From: Hyphomicrobiales bacterium
GTDB taxonomy: Bacteria > Pseudomonadota > Alphaproteobacteria > Rhizobiales > Aestuariivirgaceae
Assembly (NCBI GenBank): GCA_025363755.1
Contig: JANYLQ010000029.1
Span: 186,001-250,000, forward strand
Direction: 5' to 3'
Length of the DNA: 64,000 nt
Below the pieces are notes generated by a model. It did no database searches and was not told where the DNA came from. It was given only the letters and a program-made list of their open reading frames with translations. Positions 51,815 to 61,026 of this stretch are shown piece by piece; position 1 is the stretch's first letter, and each line of letters begins with the position of its first letter. A program made the translations under genes and the position numbers.

Positions 51815-53578
51815 TCAGAAACCCTCTGCTAATCCAGATGGTCGCCTGTCATCATTTGCGCCATAGAGACGCCCTGGAATTGGTTTTCCTGAGGCCGCTG
51901 CATCATTGCCTGAGCTTGCTAAATTTGACGCGCTTGCCAGCTTTGGCGCAATGAAGATTGCCTCTGCCGCGCCCCATGGAACTTGCTCAACAATCTTGTG
52001 CCCCATATTGCTCAGTATACGAAACGTATCCGGGGAAAGAGCATAAGGCTCAACGGTAATTTGGTCAGGCAACCATTGGTGATGGATGCGCGGTGCATCA
52101 ACCGCCTCTTGGATATTCATACCGTAATCCACCACATTTATAAGTGTATTGACCACGATGGTTATGATGCGCGAGCCGCCCGGACTGCCCACCACCATGA
52201 TGGTCTTGCCATCTTTGGTCACGATCGTCGGACTCATCGAACTTAAAGGTCGCTTTCCGGGTGCAATCACATTGGTCTTGCCTTGCACCAGTCCAAACAG
52301 GTTGGGAACGCCGGGCTTAGTGGTAAAATCATCCATCTCGTCGTTCAGGAAAAAACCAGTGTCGCCTGCAATGACGCGCGCACCGAAAAAACCATTGATC
52401 GTATAGGTAACTGAAACGGCATTTCCGGCTGGATCAACGATCGAGTAGTGCGTTGTCTCTGTTCCTTCGTGGGGAGCAGAACCGGGTTGTACAGCTTTTG
52501 ACGGCGTTGCTTTACCTTGATCGATCTTCGAGCGAATTTCCTCGGCATATTTATCGGACAACAAATGTTCCACCGGGTTCTTTACAAAATCCGGGTCACC
52601 CAATTGAAAGTTCCGGTCCACAAATGTGTGGCGCATGGCCTCTGCCATTAAATGCACACTGGCTGCAGAATGGTAACCCAGCTGAGACATCGGATAACCC
52701 TTAAGAATATTCAATATCTCACAAATTGCCGTTCCACCCGAGGATGGTGGTGGAGCTGAAATCAAGTCATAACCACGATAACTGCAATGGACAGGTGCGG
52801 TTTCGGTGACCGTGTAGTCGGCCAAATCCTGCTTTGACAAAATGCCGCCGCTGGCAGCACTGGCCGCCACAATGGCATCGGCGATCCGGCCTTTGTAAAA
52901 CGCATCAGGTCCATCCTTGGCAATCAGTTGCAGTGTGTTCCCGAGATCTTTTTGCACAAAGCGCTCGCCCACAGCCCATGGTTTCTCGCCATTGAGAAAA
53001 ATGGCGGCGACATTCGGCTGTGCAGCAAACGACTTGGCACCATTCTTCATGATGTCAACGTCACCCTGATTGAGAATGAAGCCTTCAACTGCCAGCTTGA
53101 TGGCAGGAGCCATGACTTGTTCGCGCGTCATGGTTCCATATTTTTTTAAAAGCGTATCGAGCCCCATCACTGAGCCTGGCACACCAACGGCAAGATAGCC
53201 TTTCAAACTCAGATCTGGAACAACGTCGCCTTTAGCATCCAGAAACATTTTTTCAGTGGATGCCAATGGTGCCTTTTCGCGGAAGTTCAAAAACACATCG
53301 CGGCCACCCGCCAAATGCAATGTGGCAAAGCCACCGCCCCCGAGGTTCCCGCAACAAGGATTGGTGACAGCCATAGCGTAACCAACGGCGACGGCCGCAT
53401 CGACAGCATTACCACCCTGCTTCATGATTTCGACACCGACATCGGTTGCCAGATGTTGCGATGTCACAACCATCGCCTTCTCAGCAGACACAGGCAGCGG
53501 AGACGCAGCGAAACTCGCAGCGCTCAATGTTAAGGAAAGGACAGTGGTGAGAGCCAAAAGCAATCTGGTTTTCTTCAT
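51815..53578 (-). CDS. ggt: Gamma-glutamyltransferase (glutathione hydrolase)
   Basis: 587 residues. A signal peptide (MKKTRLLLALTTVLSLTLSA, cleaved near AAS) shows periplasmic location. The self-processing nucleophile Thr is in ETTHYSIVD near residue 373, with GFFLNDEMDDF and the PLSSMSPTIV loop that follow it in Ggt. It hydrolyses glutathione or transfers gamma-glutamyl groups, and matures by autocleavage into two chains. It is also seen as a source of glutamate or cysteine from extracellular peptides. Confidence 0.96.
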   Translation of the reverse strand: MKKTRLLLALTTVLSLTLSAASFAASPLPVSAEKAMVVTSQHLATDVGVEIMKQGGNAVDAAVAVGYAMAVTNPCCGNLGGGGFATLHLAGGRDVFLNFREKAPLASTEKMFLDAKGDVVPDLSLKGYLAVGVPGSVMGLDTLLKKYGTMTREQVMAPAIKLAVEGFILNQGDVDIMKNGAKSFAAQPNVAAIFLNGEKPWAVGERFVQKDLGNTLQLIAKDGPDAFYKGRIADAIVAASAASGGILSKQDLADYTVTETAPVHCSYRGYDLISAPPPSSGGTAICEILNILKGYPMSQLGYHSAASVHLMAEAMRHTFVDRNFQLGDPDFVKNPVEHLLSDKYAEEIRSKIDQGKATPSKAVQPGSAPHEGTETTHYSIVDPAGNAVSVTYTINGFFGARVIAGDTGFFLNDEMDDFTTKPGVPNLFGLVQGKTNVIAPGKRPLSSMSPTIVTKDGKTIMVVGSPGGSRIITIVVNTLINVVDYGMNIQEAVDAPRIHHQWLPDQITVEPYALSPDTFRILSNMGHKIVEQVPWGAAEAIFIAPKLASASNLASSGNDAAASGKPIPGRLYGANDDRRPSGLAEGF

Positions 53579-53795
53579 CCGAGAAAGTTCCTCTGTTGTG
53601 GTTTTAAGCTAAATTACTTTCCGCGCTTAGGCAAGTGAGAGAGGCTGAAGCCATTGCCTTGCATAGTCATCAATCCTCGAAATTGCGCCACAGATTTCAA
53701 CAACCAGACTGTCACTAAGGGCCGGAGTTAAAGCTCAATTCATATTGTAAAACTCTACAGTGGCATTTCCTAACGTCTGTACTCAAAAAATATTT

Positions 53796-54209
53796 TTAAG
53801 CAACTCGGTAAGCCGCATTGATTTCAATCAAATGACTATCTGGATCCATTACATAAAGCTGTGAATAGCCTGCCATGCTTTTACGTTTTACAATCAGCCG
53901 CTTCTTGTTTGATTCATCCAAGTCATCCCTATAACCATGTTGGTTAAGCTTGCGGATAATATTTTCGAAGTCTTTCACGCGCATGGCAAAATGAATGTCG
54001 TCAGTTCCAACGAGTTTTGTGTTGCGAAATGAACCTTGCGGAAAATCGATAAGATGAAGTTCAACCTTTCCCGCCCTGAGCCAAGCACCACCTAAAGGAA
54101 ACAGAGGGCGTTCAATCTGCGAGAACCCTAAAACATCCCCATAAAAAGAAATGGCGCGGGACAAGTCCTTAGTTGTTATTGAAATGTGATGTAGAAAAAC
54201 ATCTTCCAT
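53796..54209 (-). CDS. VOC (glyoxalase/bleomycin resistance) superfamily protein
   Basis: 137 residues with two beta-alpha-beta-beta-beta modules: LHHISITTKDLSRAISFYGDVLGF at the N-terminus and DDIHFAMRVKDFENIIRKLN then QLYVMDPDSHLIEINA. A metal site with His8 and Glu near the C-terminus (LIEIN) is likely. Substrate unknown; members include glyoxalases, dioxygenases and resistance proteins. It stands alone and is separated from ggt by 217 bases in which I see no signal. Confidence 0.88.
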   Translation of the reverse strand: MEDVFLHHISITTKDLSRAISFYGDVLGFSQIERPLFPLGGAWLRAGKVELHLIDFPQGSFRNTKLVGTDDIHFAMRVKDFENIIRKLNQHGYRDDLDESNKKRLIVKRKSMAGYSQLYVMDPDSHLIEINAAYRVA

Positions 54210-54301
54210 AAATTACCTCTCACAACACTCCGTTTACGCTCATAAAAGATCACTGGCAAATGAAACTCAAAACGTTCGACCATCCCCGCATTTCGCCATA
54301 A

Positions 54302-56701
54302 TTGCCGGGCAGCTTGCATCCCGGCGTCACAACGCTTAATTCTGCCGCAAACGAGCTGAACCAATTGACCAAACTGCCTACCCGCAATGCCTTTTACCGC
54401 GCGATATGGATCGGTGACTCCTATGTGAGTTCGACCTTGTTCGAGGTTTGGGATTTCATCTGGCGTGCCAGCTCGGCTTATTCTTCTTTTCTTTATCGCT
54501 ATTTCAGAATGTCGGGGCCAAAGCGCATTATCATCGATCTTATCGATGATTTTTTTACGTTTGGGGTTGTGGCCTTGTTCGGTTTGCTCGCTTTCGCGCT
54601 GCCGCCGTTTTCTGGAACGGGCGACATTTGGAATCGGGGCCGTGAATATGCCGTCACTTTTACGGATGCCAATGGCGAGATTATCGGGCGGCGCGGCATC
54701 AGGCAGGATGATGCTATTCCGCTTGATGAAATTCCGCCGACTTTAATCAAAGCTGTTTTAGCCACCGAAGATGCGCGGTTTTATGATCACTTTGGTGTTG
54801 ATGTGATCGGCACTTTGCGCGCCATGGTGCATAACGCCAAGGGAGGCGGCAGCAAGCAAGGCGGCTCGTCGATCACTCAGCAAGTGGCTAAGAATCTTTT
54901 TCTTTCGCCAGAGCGCACCATTCGCCGCAAGGTGAATGAAGCGTTTCTGTCCATGTGGATTGAAGCGCGCCTCTCCAAAGATGAAATCTTAAAGCTTTAT
55001 TTGGATCGCTCCTATCTTGGTGGTGGCACTTACGGCGTGGAAGCCGCGTCGCAGTTTTATTTTGGAAAATCAGTACGCGATATTGATCTTTCAGAATCGG
55101 CCGTTCTGGCGGGCCTGTTCAAAGCACCCACCCAATATGCGCCTCATGCAAATCCTGAAGCTTCAAAGGCCCGCACCAATGTGGTGCTTTACCGGATGTT
55201 GGATGCGGGCTTCATCAATCAGGGCGAGTTGTTGCAAGCGCGACGCGCGCCTGCGGTTATCGTCAAGCAAGACATATTAGCTAGCCCCAACTGGTTTCTT
55301 GATTGGGCTTATCAAGACACGCTTGATGTTATGCAATCACACGGCTTGATGGGCAATTATGTGGTTGAAGTTAAAACCACCATCAACACCAAACTTCAAG
55401 ACGCAAGCCAGCTTATTGTCAACGACGTCGTGGACACACAAGGGCCAGACCGGAATTTCAGCCAAGCGTCATCGATCACCATGTCACCCGACGGTGCAGT
55501 GCGCGCCATTATCGGCGGCAGGGACTATGGTGATAGTCAATTCAACCGCGTTACTTCGGCCAAGCGGCAAGTCGGTTCGGCTTTCAAGCCGTTTGTCTAT
55601 CTCACAGCGCTTGATCATGGTTACACCCGCAACACCATTGTTGATGATGGGCCGGTGTGTGTTGTCGATTGGTGTGTGCATAATTTCGAACCGAGTTTTC
55701 GGGGGCGCATTCCGCTTTGGGTTGCACTCACTCATTCGATCAACACGATTGCAGTCAAGTTGATGAAGGAATTTACAAGACAGGAGATTGAAGCGACAGT
55801 TCACCGCGTTGGCATTCAGGGAACCATCGATCCCTATCCCACAATGGCTATTGGCACCAGCGCGCTTACCCTGATGGATTTGGCGACGGGTTATGCGACT
55901 TTGGCGGCGGGCGGTAAGCTGGCGAAACCCTACGCTGTGTTGGAAATTCACCGCACTAATGGTGACTTACTCTATGCCCACGGTACCAACTCCGTAGAAC
56001 AGCCTCAAGTGGAGCCCTATGAAAAAGTGGCTGAACTGAATTCCATGTTGCATGATGTGGTGATGCAAGGCACGGCTACGCGAGCACAACTTGGCTATGC
56101 ACCCGTTGCTGGAAAGACTGGAACGAATGCAAATTTTCGTGATGCCTGGTTTTTGGGCTTTAGCGCCCATTATGTGACGGGTGTATGGGTTGGCAATGAC
56201 GATAACACGCCGATGGATGGTTCAAAAGCATTTGCCGTGACAGGTGGGCGCGTTCCAGCACCTGCTTGGAAGCGGATTATGGACGTGGCCGAAGAAGGGC
56301 TTACACCAGAAGGATTGCCTGGTGTGCCGATGGATGACACATATAAGGTGGCACCGCCTGTTGCTGCTAATCCAGCTGATCCGGTTACACCAGCGACTGA
56401 CGAGACCGTTCCAGCCGCTGCTGTTGACCCCGCTCTTCCCGATCTCACCGCAGAAGGTTATGGCGCAAGCGCTGATGATAAAAATATTCTGGACGGCATG
56501 TTCAATCTTTTTGATACAAATGGCAAAGTGGCCGACCCCGTACGGCCAGCATCTCGTCCGAAGGTCAATACGGTTTCAAACTCTACAGGATTGGTTCTGC
56601 CAAAGCCCAACACAACGTCGAAACAACGTCGTACATTGATGGATATTTTGTTTGGCAATCAAGGCCCCAAGAAAAAACAAAAAAATCTGTTTGGATTTTG
56701 A
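54302..56701 (+). CDS. PBP1A-family bifunctional penicillin-binding protein
   Basis: 799 residues. A membrane span at about 80-100 is followed by the transglycosylase domain (ATEDARFYDHFGVD, GGSSITQQVAKN) and transpeptidase domain, with SxxK in GSAFKPF near residue 427, SIN, and KTGT. It polymerises and cross-links peptidoglycan. The first 69 residues (RNAFYRAIWIGDSYV... to FRM) precede the first ATG but resemble rhizobial homologues, so the real start is probably TTG at 54302 or 54365; a stop precedes 54302. The C-terminus is a Pro/Ala-rich tail with a basic end. Confidence 0.94.
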   Translation: MPGSLHPGVTTLNSAANELNQLTKLPTRNAFYRAIWIGDSYVSSTLFEVWDFIWRASSAYSSFLYRYFRMSGPKRIIIDLIDDFFTFGVVALFGLLAFALPPFSGTGDIWNRGREYAVTFTDANGEIIGRRGIRQDDAIPLDEIPPTLIKAVLATEDARFYDHFGVDVIGTLRAMVHNAKGGGSKQGGSSITQQVAKNLFLSPERTIRRKVNEAFLSMWIEARLSKDEILKLYLDRSYLGGGTYGVEAASQFYFGKSVRDIDLSESAVLAGLFKAPTQYAPHANPEASKARTNVVLYRMLDAGFINQGELLQARRAPAVIVKQDILASPNWFLDWAYQDTLDVMQSHGLMGNYVVEVKTTINTKLQDASQLIVNDVVDTQGPDRNFSQASSITMSPDGAVRAIIGGRDYGDSQFNRVTSAKRQVGSAFKPFVYLTALDHGYTRNTIVDDGPVCVVDWCVHNFEPSFRGRIPLWVALTHSINTIAVKLMKEFTRQEIEATVHRVGIQGTIDPYPTMAIGTSALTLMDLATGYATLAAGGKLAKPYAVLEIHRTNGDLLYAHGTNSVEQPQVEPYEKVAELNSMLHDVVMQGTATRAQLGYAPVAGKTGTNANFRDAWFLGFSAHYVTGVWVGNDDNTPMDGSKAFAVTGGRVPAPAWKRIMDVAEEGLTPEGLPGVPMDDTYKVAPPVAANPADPVTPATDETVPAAAVDPALPDLTAEGYGASADDKNILDGMFNLFDTNGKVADPVRPASRPKVNTVSNSTGLVLPKPNTTSKQRRTLMDILFGNQGPKKKQKNLFGF

Positions 56702-56784
56702 ATTTGAGGCATCTTCGTATATTTCTCCTACTTCCGCATAAAAACGTTAGATTGCCAAAATGATTTGCGAGTAAACTTTAGATT

Positions 56785-57324
56785 ATGAGCAGAGTATCCT
56801 TCTCCGCAGTTGTACTTTTGGCTGGCGTTCTTTTGGGCGTTATATCGGCGATCAATGCTTTAGGCTCGGTGGGGTTGAAGCCTGTCACGCCCGCATCCAA
56901 GTGGAATGAATGGCAATTGAACAGCGCCAACACCACACTGGTTTATTCCTTGGGTCATTTCTTGAGTGATGGGCAATTGCCGCCACCAAAATCGGTTCGC
57001 TATTTTGTGCGCAGCTTAGATGAAGATGGAAATAGCTTGCGGGTTGATTGCGTCTATGTTGTTGAAGGCAAGGTGACGCCCGCACGTTGGTGGACGATGA
57101 GTGTGGCACCCGCTGGAACGGCAGCACCACGGTCAGAATTATCGGCAGGCGAGGCCGTGTTGTCACAAGACAAAAATTTGAAAATGACAATATCTGCGCA
57201 TCCTGCTCCGGGGAACTGGATTGTTCCCGCTGATAACGGCAGCTTGTCTTTGCGCTTCATTGTCAATGAACCTGTTCTGGGAGAAGATATTATCCTCCCC
57301 ACCATTACCAAGAGTGGGTGCTGA
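56785..57324 (+). CDS. DUF1214 domain protein
   Basis: 179 residues with an N-terminal signal-anchor (about 7-28) and a beta-rich periplasmic domain (SVRYFVRSLDEDGNSLRVDC, TPARWWTMSV, LSLRFIVNEP). These match the DUF1214 family, whose proteins often occur with DUF1254. The next gene starts one base after its stop. Function unknown. It follows the PBP1A gene by 83 bases, hinting at an envelope role. Confidence 0.8.
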   Translation: MSRVSFSAVVLLAGVLLGVISAINALGSVGLKPVTPASKWNEWQLNSANTTLVYSLGHFLSDGQLPPPKSVRYFVRSLDEDGNSLRVDCVYVVEGKVTPARWWTMSVAPAGTAAPRSELSAGEAVLSQDKNLKMTISAHPAPGNWIVPADNGSLSLRFIVNEPVLGEDIILPTITKSGC

Positions 57325-57325
57325 G

Positions 57326-57886
57326 ATGGGGCGTTCATTTTGGATTGTTGCAGCTTTGTTGATGGGTGTCATTGTTCATATTTCCTATGTTTTGTTTGCA
57401 CCCGGGTTCCTGTTTGCGCGCCAACTTGAGCAATCAACAAAGGGTAAGCCCTATAATAGCTTTTTCATTTCTAGTCCCGCCAATCAAAGCGCATTATTGC
57501 CAGTGGCCAGCTCCAAATCGGTTGTCGGAATTTGTAAGTTTGATTTAGGCAATGGCTCCGTTGAGTTAAACGCAAAATTGCCCCGTTCTTACTGGACGCT
57601 TTCGATATATTCACAATCAGGTCGCCAAGTTTATGCTTTGAATGATGTGCAGGCCGGGACATCGGAATTTAAAGTTGAGCTTGCGAAGACCAAGACATTT
57701 TTTCAACAGCTGATGGGCAATGGTCGCGCTGATGATGCAACGCAGATTGAAAATTTAGGCTGGCATGCTGAAACTTCAGAACCGCGCGGTATTGCGGTGA
57801 TTTGGATCCCCATTGCTGATGAATTGATGCGGCCTCAGATCGAATCAATCATGGCGGGCAGCACCTGCAAAGTGCAAGCGCCTTAA
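57326..57886 (+). CDS. DUF1254-like domain protein
   Basis: 186 residues from ATG 57326. An N-terminal membrane anchor (about 4-22) is followed by a domain with VVGICKFDLGNGSVELNAKL, YWTLSIYSQSGRQVYALN and IAVIWIPIADELMR. It resembles the short stand-alone rhizobial DUF1254 proteins that accompany DUF1214. It is directly coupled to the upstream gene. Function unknown. Confidence 0.75.
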   Translation: MGRSFWIVAALLMGVIVHISYVLFAPGFLFARQLEQSTKGKPYNSFFISSPANQSALLPVASSKSVVGICKFDLGNGSVELNAKLPRSYWTLSIYSQSGRQVYALNDVQAGTSEFKVELAKTKTFFQQLMGNGRADDATQIENLGWHAETSEPRGIAVIWIPIADELMRPQIESIMAGSTCKVQAP

Positions 57887-57887
57887 A

Positions 57888-58130
57888 TTATTCGAGTTCT
57901 ATTGCTGTTGCCTGATTGTGTCTGCGGGGTAATCTTGCTGTTCGAACAACCTGCTGTATATCATCACGCAATCTTTCAAAGCGCACACCATTAAATATCA
58001 AAACTTGCGCGGACCCTTCATGCGGTTCGCGAATTTTTGTCTGTTTCGGCCAATCTGCCAACGCAATCACCGACGTCATCCTTAGTCCCTCATCAATCAA
58101 CATCTTGATGTGCTGATAAAGAACGGACAT
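57888..58130 (-). CDS. Short conserved hypothetical protein
   Basis: 80 residues, start ATG 58130. It is basic and soluble-looking, with VLIFNGVRFERLRDDIQQVV the most structured part. No ribosome site is evident, and it lies nine bases after the DUF1491 stop on the same strand, so it is probably the last gene of that short operon. I do not recognise the family. Confidence 0.5.
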   Translation of the reverse strand: MSVLYQHIKMLIDEGLRMTSVIALADWPKQTKIREPHEGSAQVLIFNGVRFERLRDDIQQVVRTARLPRRHNQATAIELE

Positions 58131-58139
58131 GGTTAATAA

Positions 58140-58487
58140 TCAGCTAAAGTTTTCTGTCTCAATTGTAATACCTGCAAATCCGTTCCGATCTTCAATTTCG
58201 ACGGCCCACAAATCAGGATCAAACTTGCGCCGTTTTTGAACAACTTCATTAGCTTTGTCCCAGTCCACGGGGGAATCAAATTGCTTAATAAAACGCCGTT
58301 CACCATTTTCGTCATAGGCGGGGCCAGGCGGTGGGGACAAAAGGTCATAAGTACCGTCGAGGTGATTGATATAAATAAAAATCACACCGGCTTCATCTGC
58401 ACCGTGATGAATGACTGCACCAAAGTGTCCCTGTGCTGAGCAGCGCCTGAGCAAGGCTGCAACCCAAATGTCTGATTTGAGCCGCAT
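58140..58487 (-). CDS. DUF1491 family protein
   Basis: 115 residues from ATG 58487; the earlier TTG is unlikely. MRLKSDIWVAALLRRCSAQG, DEAGVIFIYINHLDGTYDL and KFDPDLWAVEIEDR fit DUF1491, a small family common in Alphaproteobacteria with unknown function. It follows the peptidoglycan-binding protein gene by 18 bases, on the same strand. Confidence 0.85.
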   Translation of the reverse strand: MRLKSDIWVAALLRRCSAQGHFGAVIHHGADEAGVIFIYINHLDGTYDLLSPPPGPAYDENGERRFIKQFDSPVDWDKANEVVQKRRKFDPDLWAVEIEDRNGFAGITIETENFS

Positions 58488-58505
58488 GGGTGTCAACCAA
58501 GTTGG

Positions 58506-59264
58506 TTATTTGCCGCTGCCCAAGGCAGCCAGCAATGTTGAATCAACCACGCCGTCCATCGCCAAGCCGTTTTCCAATTCATATTGCAAGATGGCGGCGC
58601 GGGTTTCGGCATTCATTTTTCCGGTAACGCCGCCCACAGGATAGCCCTTGGCACTCAGCGTTTTTTGAACACTCAGGATATTGTTGGATGCTGGTTTCTT
58701 TGGCATTGCTGCAACGGGCGCAGCCGCAGCTGATTCTGGCTCCGGTACTTCGGCCACTGGAGCTACTGCAAATGGCAAGCTCTGAGTTTGTGGAATGGCT
58801 GCTGGAGCGGGATCAACGCTGCCTGTATACTCAGAGGCTGCTTTTACTTTTCGGGTATATTGAATGCGACTTACCAAATCAGCGGTGATTTCGCCAGTGA
58901 CGGGTAAGCCGATTTCTTGTTGAAATTGCTCTATGGCAAGTTTGGTCTTCTGGCCATTCACGCCATCAACCAAACCTTTAAAATGGCCTGTTGCCAATAG
59001 CTCGCGCTGAACCTCTTCAACATTTGCATCATATTTAAATACGACAGTGTTGGAAAGTTCTGCAGGCGCTGGCACTTCTACGTGTGTTGAAGCGCCAGCT
59101 GCCATGGCCACATTGGTTCGGCCAAGTCCATTTTGGGTTTGGCCAAGTGTCACATTATAAATGATCATGCCGCTTAACACGGTGGCGGTGGTCAGCATGA
59201 GCAGCCCCAAGGGCTTTACTCTGCTTTCATCGTCATCCAAAATATCACGCATCAAAAAATCCAT
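58506..59264 (-). CDS. Membrane-anchored protein with two peptidoglycan-binding domains
   Basis: 252 residues. A membrane span at about 20-42 is followed by two PG_binding_1 domains: EEVQRELLATGHFKGLVDGV and AIEQFQQEIGLPVTGEITAD, then LSVQKTLSAKGYPVGGVTGK and AAILQYELENGLAMDGVVD. A Pro/Ala-rich linker separates them. It should bind the cell wall from the inner membrane. ATG 59264 or the preceding GTG starts it. It heads a small operon with DUF1491. Confidence 0.88.
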   Translation of the reverse strand: MDFLMRDILDDDESRVKPLGLLMLTTATVLSGMIIYNVTLGQTQNGLGRTNVAMAAGASTHVEVPAPAELSNTVVFKYDANVEEVQRELLATGHFKGLVDGVNGQKTKLAIEQFQQEIGLPVTGEITADLVSRIQYTRKVKAASEYTGSVDPAPAAIPQTQSLPFAVAPVAEVPEPESAAAAPVAAMPKKPASNNILSVQKTLSAKGYPVGGVTGKMNAETRAAILQYELENGLAMDGVVDSTLLAALGSGK

Positions 59265-59499
59265 CACTCAGAACAAACACGGCAACCTCGTATTCCTATG
59301 CCCCAATTTGCCTTTGTTTAGGTTAACAGCCCCTTTCAACACTGGGGATAAGACTCAATACCCGCCAAGGTGAATAGTCAGGGTTAATGGTCTCCTAAAG
59401 TGCGATACAAAAATTGACACTAAATTAGCCACGCAATTTCACGGGCTGGAAACTTAACTAGGGTAAAGACTCAGGAGGGACGACAATTTAGGTGCCGTG

Positions 59500-59940
59500 A
59501 TGGGACTACTTCGAAAAGCGATATTGGTGGGTGGCGTTATATTTGCCATGCCGTCGCCCCCTGTTGTTTTGCAGCCCGGGCAAACAGTCCAGTCCATGCC
59601 CAACTCAACGAGTTGGACATATATTGCTGCAGCGGCTGATGCGGTGGCAGATATGAAAAGTTTTTGTGGACGCAAACCACAGGTTTGCAGTACGGCGCAA
59701 TATTTAGCTGTGACGATGGAAGGCAAAGCCAGATACAGTGCTAAGCTGCTTTATGAATGGGCCAACGAGTCAACGCAGGGCCAAACGGCAGCACTGCCGC
59801 AAAATCTCGCAGCGAGCGACCCGATCAATACAGGTACAATAAAAATAAAACTGCGTGGCTCGCTTGCCGAAAACTCAACATTGAAAATCGAAGACTTGGT
59901 GCCCGAATGGCATGGCACGTTGACGCCTGATAAGGGTTGA
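59500..59940 (+). CDS. DUF5330 family protein
   Basis: 146 residues from ATG 59500, with AGGTG six bases ahead. A hydrophobic N-terminus (LLRKAILVGGVIFAMPS) acts as signal or anchor. The core AAAADAVADMKSFCGRKPQVCSTAQ, with its paired cysteines, matches DUF5330, found in Hyphomicrobiales. Function unknown. Confidence 0.82.
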   Translation: MGLLRKAILVGGVIFAMPSPPVVLQPGQTVQSMPNSTSWTYIAAAADAVADMKSFCGRKPQVCSTAQYLAVTMEGKARYSAKLLYEWANESTQGQTAALPQNLAASDPINTGTIKIKLRGSLAENSTLKIEDLVPEWHGTLTPDKG

Positions 59941-59982
59941 GTTTCGGCATATAATCACAACGCTGATGCAAATTTAACAGAA

Positions 59983-60147
59983 TTAGATGCGGCCTGTTAG
60001 TAACAAGACGACGATAATAATCAGCAGGATTCCACCAACACCAATTCCGGTGTGGCCCATACCATAACCGTAGCCGCCAAACCGACCGCTGAACCCACCG
60101 AGCAAGTAGATGATGAGTAGAATAACAAGAATGAGCCCAATTGACAT
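59983..60147 (-). CDS. DUF3309 family small membrane protein
   Basis: 54 residues, shorter than most gene calls would keep. It begins MSIGLILVILLIIYLLGG, then a Gly/Tyr-rich loop (FGGYGYGMGHTGIGVGG), then a second hydrophobic stretch ending LLTGRI. This is the DUF3309 pattern. GGAG lies eight bases before the ATG. It is probably a two-span membrane or stress-related protein; function unknown. It fills most of the gap after the DUF5330 gene. Confidence 0.87.
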   Translation of the reverse strand: MSIGLILVILLIIYLLGGFSGRFGGYGYGMGHTGIGVGGILLIIIVVLLLTGRI

Positions 60148-60242
60148 AGTGTTTTCTCCATTTTGAGTGTAACGAAACTATAAGTCGGTCTTCCTGCAGA
60201 CCGCGTTGAATTTCAATGAATTTTCAACTGAATTAACTGGCA

Positions 60243-60455
60243 TCATCCAATTTTTCGGCCTTGGTCAGAGCCCAATTTTGCGTGATCTTTTGGCTGCGTG
60301 CCAAATGCAGCATCGACCTCATCCTTGCCAATGCGCGCAGCAGGATTACCCTTCTGATTCAGATTCTGCTCTTCCGTACCATCGCCCATCATGCCGGGAT
60401 GGGAAACCTTGGCCGGTTTGCGCGTGGTTTCAGGCGCTGCCTTTTTTGTTTTCAT
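60243..60455 (-). CDS. Small basic disordered protein
   Basis: 70 residues from ATG 60455, with GGAG eight bases ahead. Lys-, Pro- and Gly-rich with no predicted membrane span: MKTKKAAPETTRKPAKVSHP and a C-terminal AFGTQPKDHAKLGSDQGRK. I do not recognise the family. It resembles stress-associated disordered proteins in style only. Confidence 0.6.
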   Translation of the reverse strand: MKTKKAAPETTRKPAKVSHPGMMGDGTEEQNLNQKGNPAARIGKDEVDAAFGTQPKDHAKLGSDQGRKIG

Positions 60456-60609
60456 GTGTGGTACTCCGTAGCTCGATTTGAACTTTAACGCCCGAAGCGT
60501 CTCCAAGTTCCTTCGGTTCGCAACTATTTTGCGGAACCGCGATGGTTCACCGCAGCCTCAAGTTTTGCGAGGGTTGAGTTTCGCTGGCCCAACGACTATC
60601 TGCTGTTTC

Positions 60610-61026
60610 ATGAATGTTGATATCGAAAATCTTATTTCTGATTTTGAATTACTTGATGATTGGGAAGACCGTTATCGGCACTTGATCGAGCTTGGCCGGG
60701 CTTTGCCGGAGATGGACCAGGCTTTTAAGACACCTGCGACAAAGGTGAACGGCTGCGCCAGCCAAGTGTGGATTCACTCTCGTGTGACAGGCAACGGGGT
60801 AGACAAAAAATTGGCGCTGCAAGGTGATAGTGATGCGTTGATTGTCAAAGGTTTGATTGCGGTTGTCTTCACATTATTTGGACCAATGAATGTATCAGAA
60901 ATTCAGAACACCGATGCTGTGGCGGTTCTGGCGCGACTGGGTTTGAAAGACCATTTGACACCACAAAGGTCAAATGGTCTTGCGTCGATGGTGGCGCGCA
61001 TCAAGGCTGATGCTGCTGCGGCATAA
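60610..61026 (+). CDS. sufE: Cysteine desulfuration protein SufE
   Basis: 138 residues from ATG 60610. IENLISDFELLDDWEDRYRH, then VNGCASQVWIHS, with the catalytic Cys in NGCASQVW, is the SufE signature. SufE accepts sulfur from SufS for Fe-S cluster assembly, which the Fe-S-rich Fds complex would need. No other suf genes are in the window. It overlaps the convergent DUF6456 gene by 26 bases. Confidence 0.95.
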   Translation: MNVDIENLISDFELLDDWEDRYRHLIELGRALPEMDQAFKTPATKVNGCASQVWIHSRVTGNGVDKKLALQGDSDALIVKGLIAVVFTLFGPMNVSEIQNTDAVAVLARLGLKDHLTPQRSNGLASMVARIKADAAAA

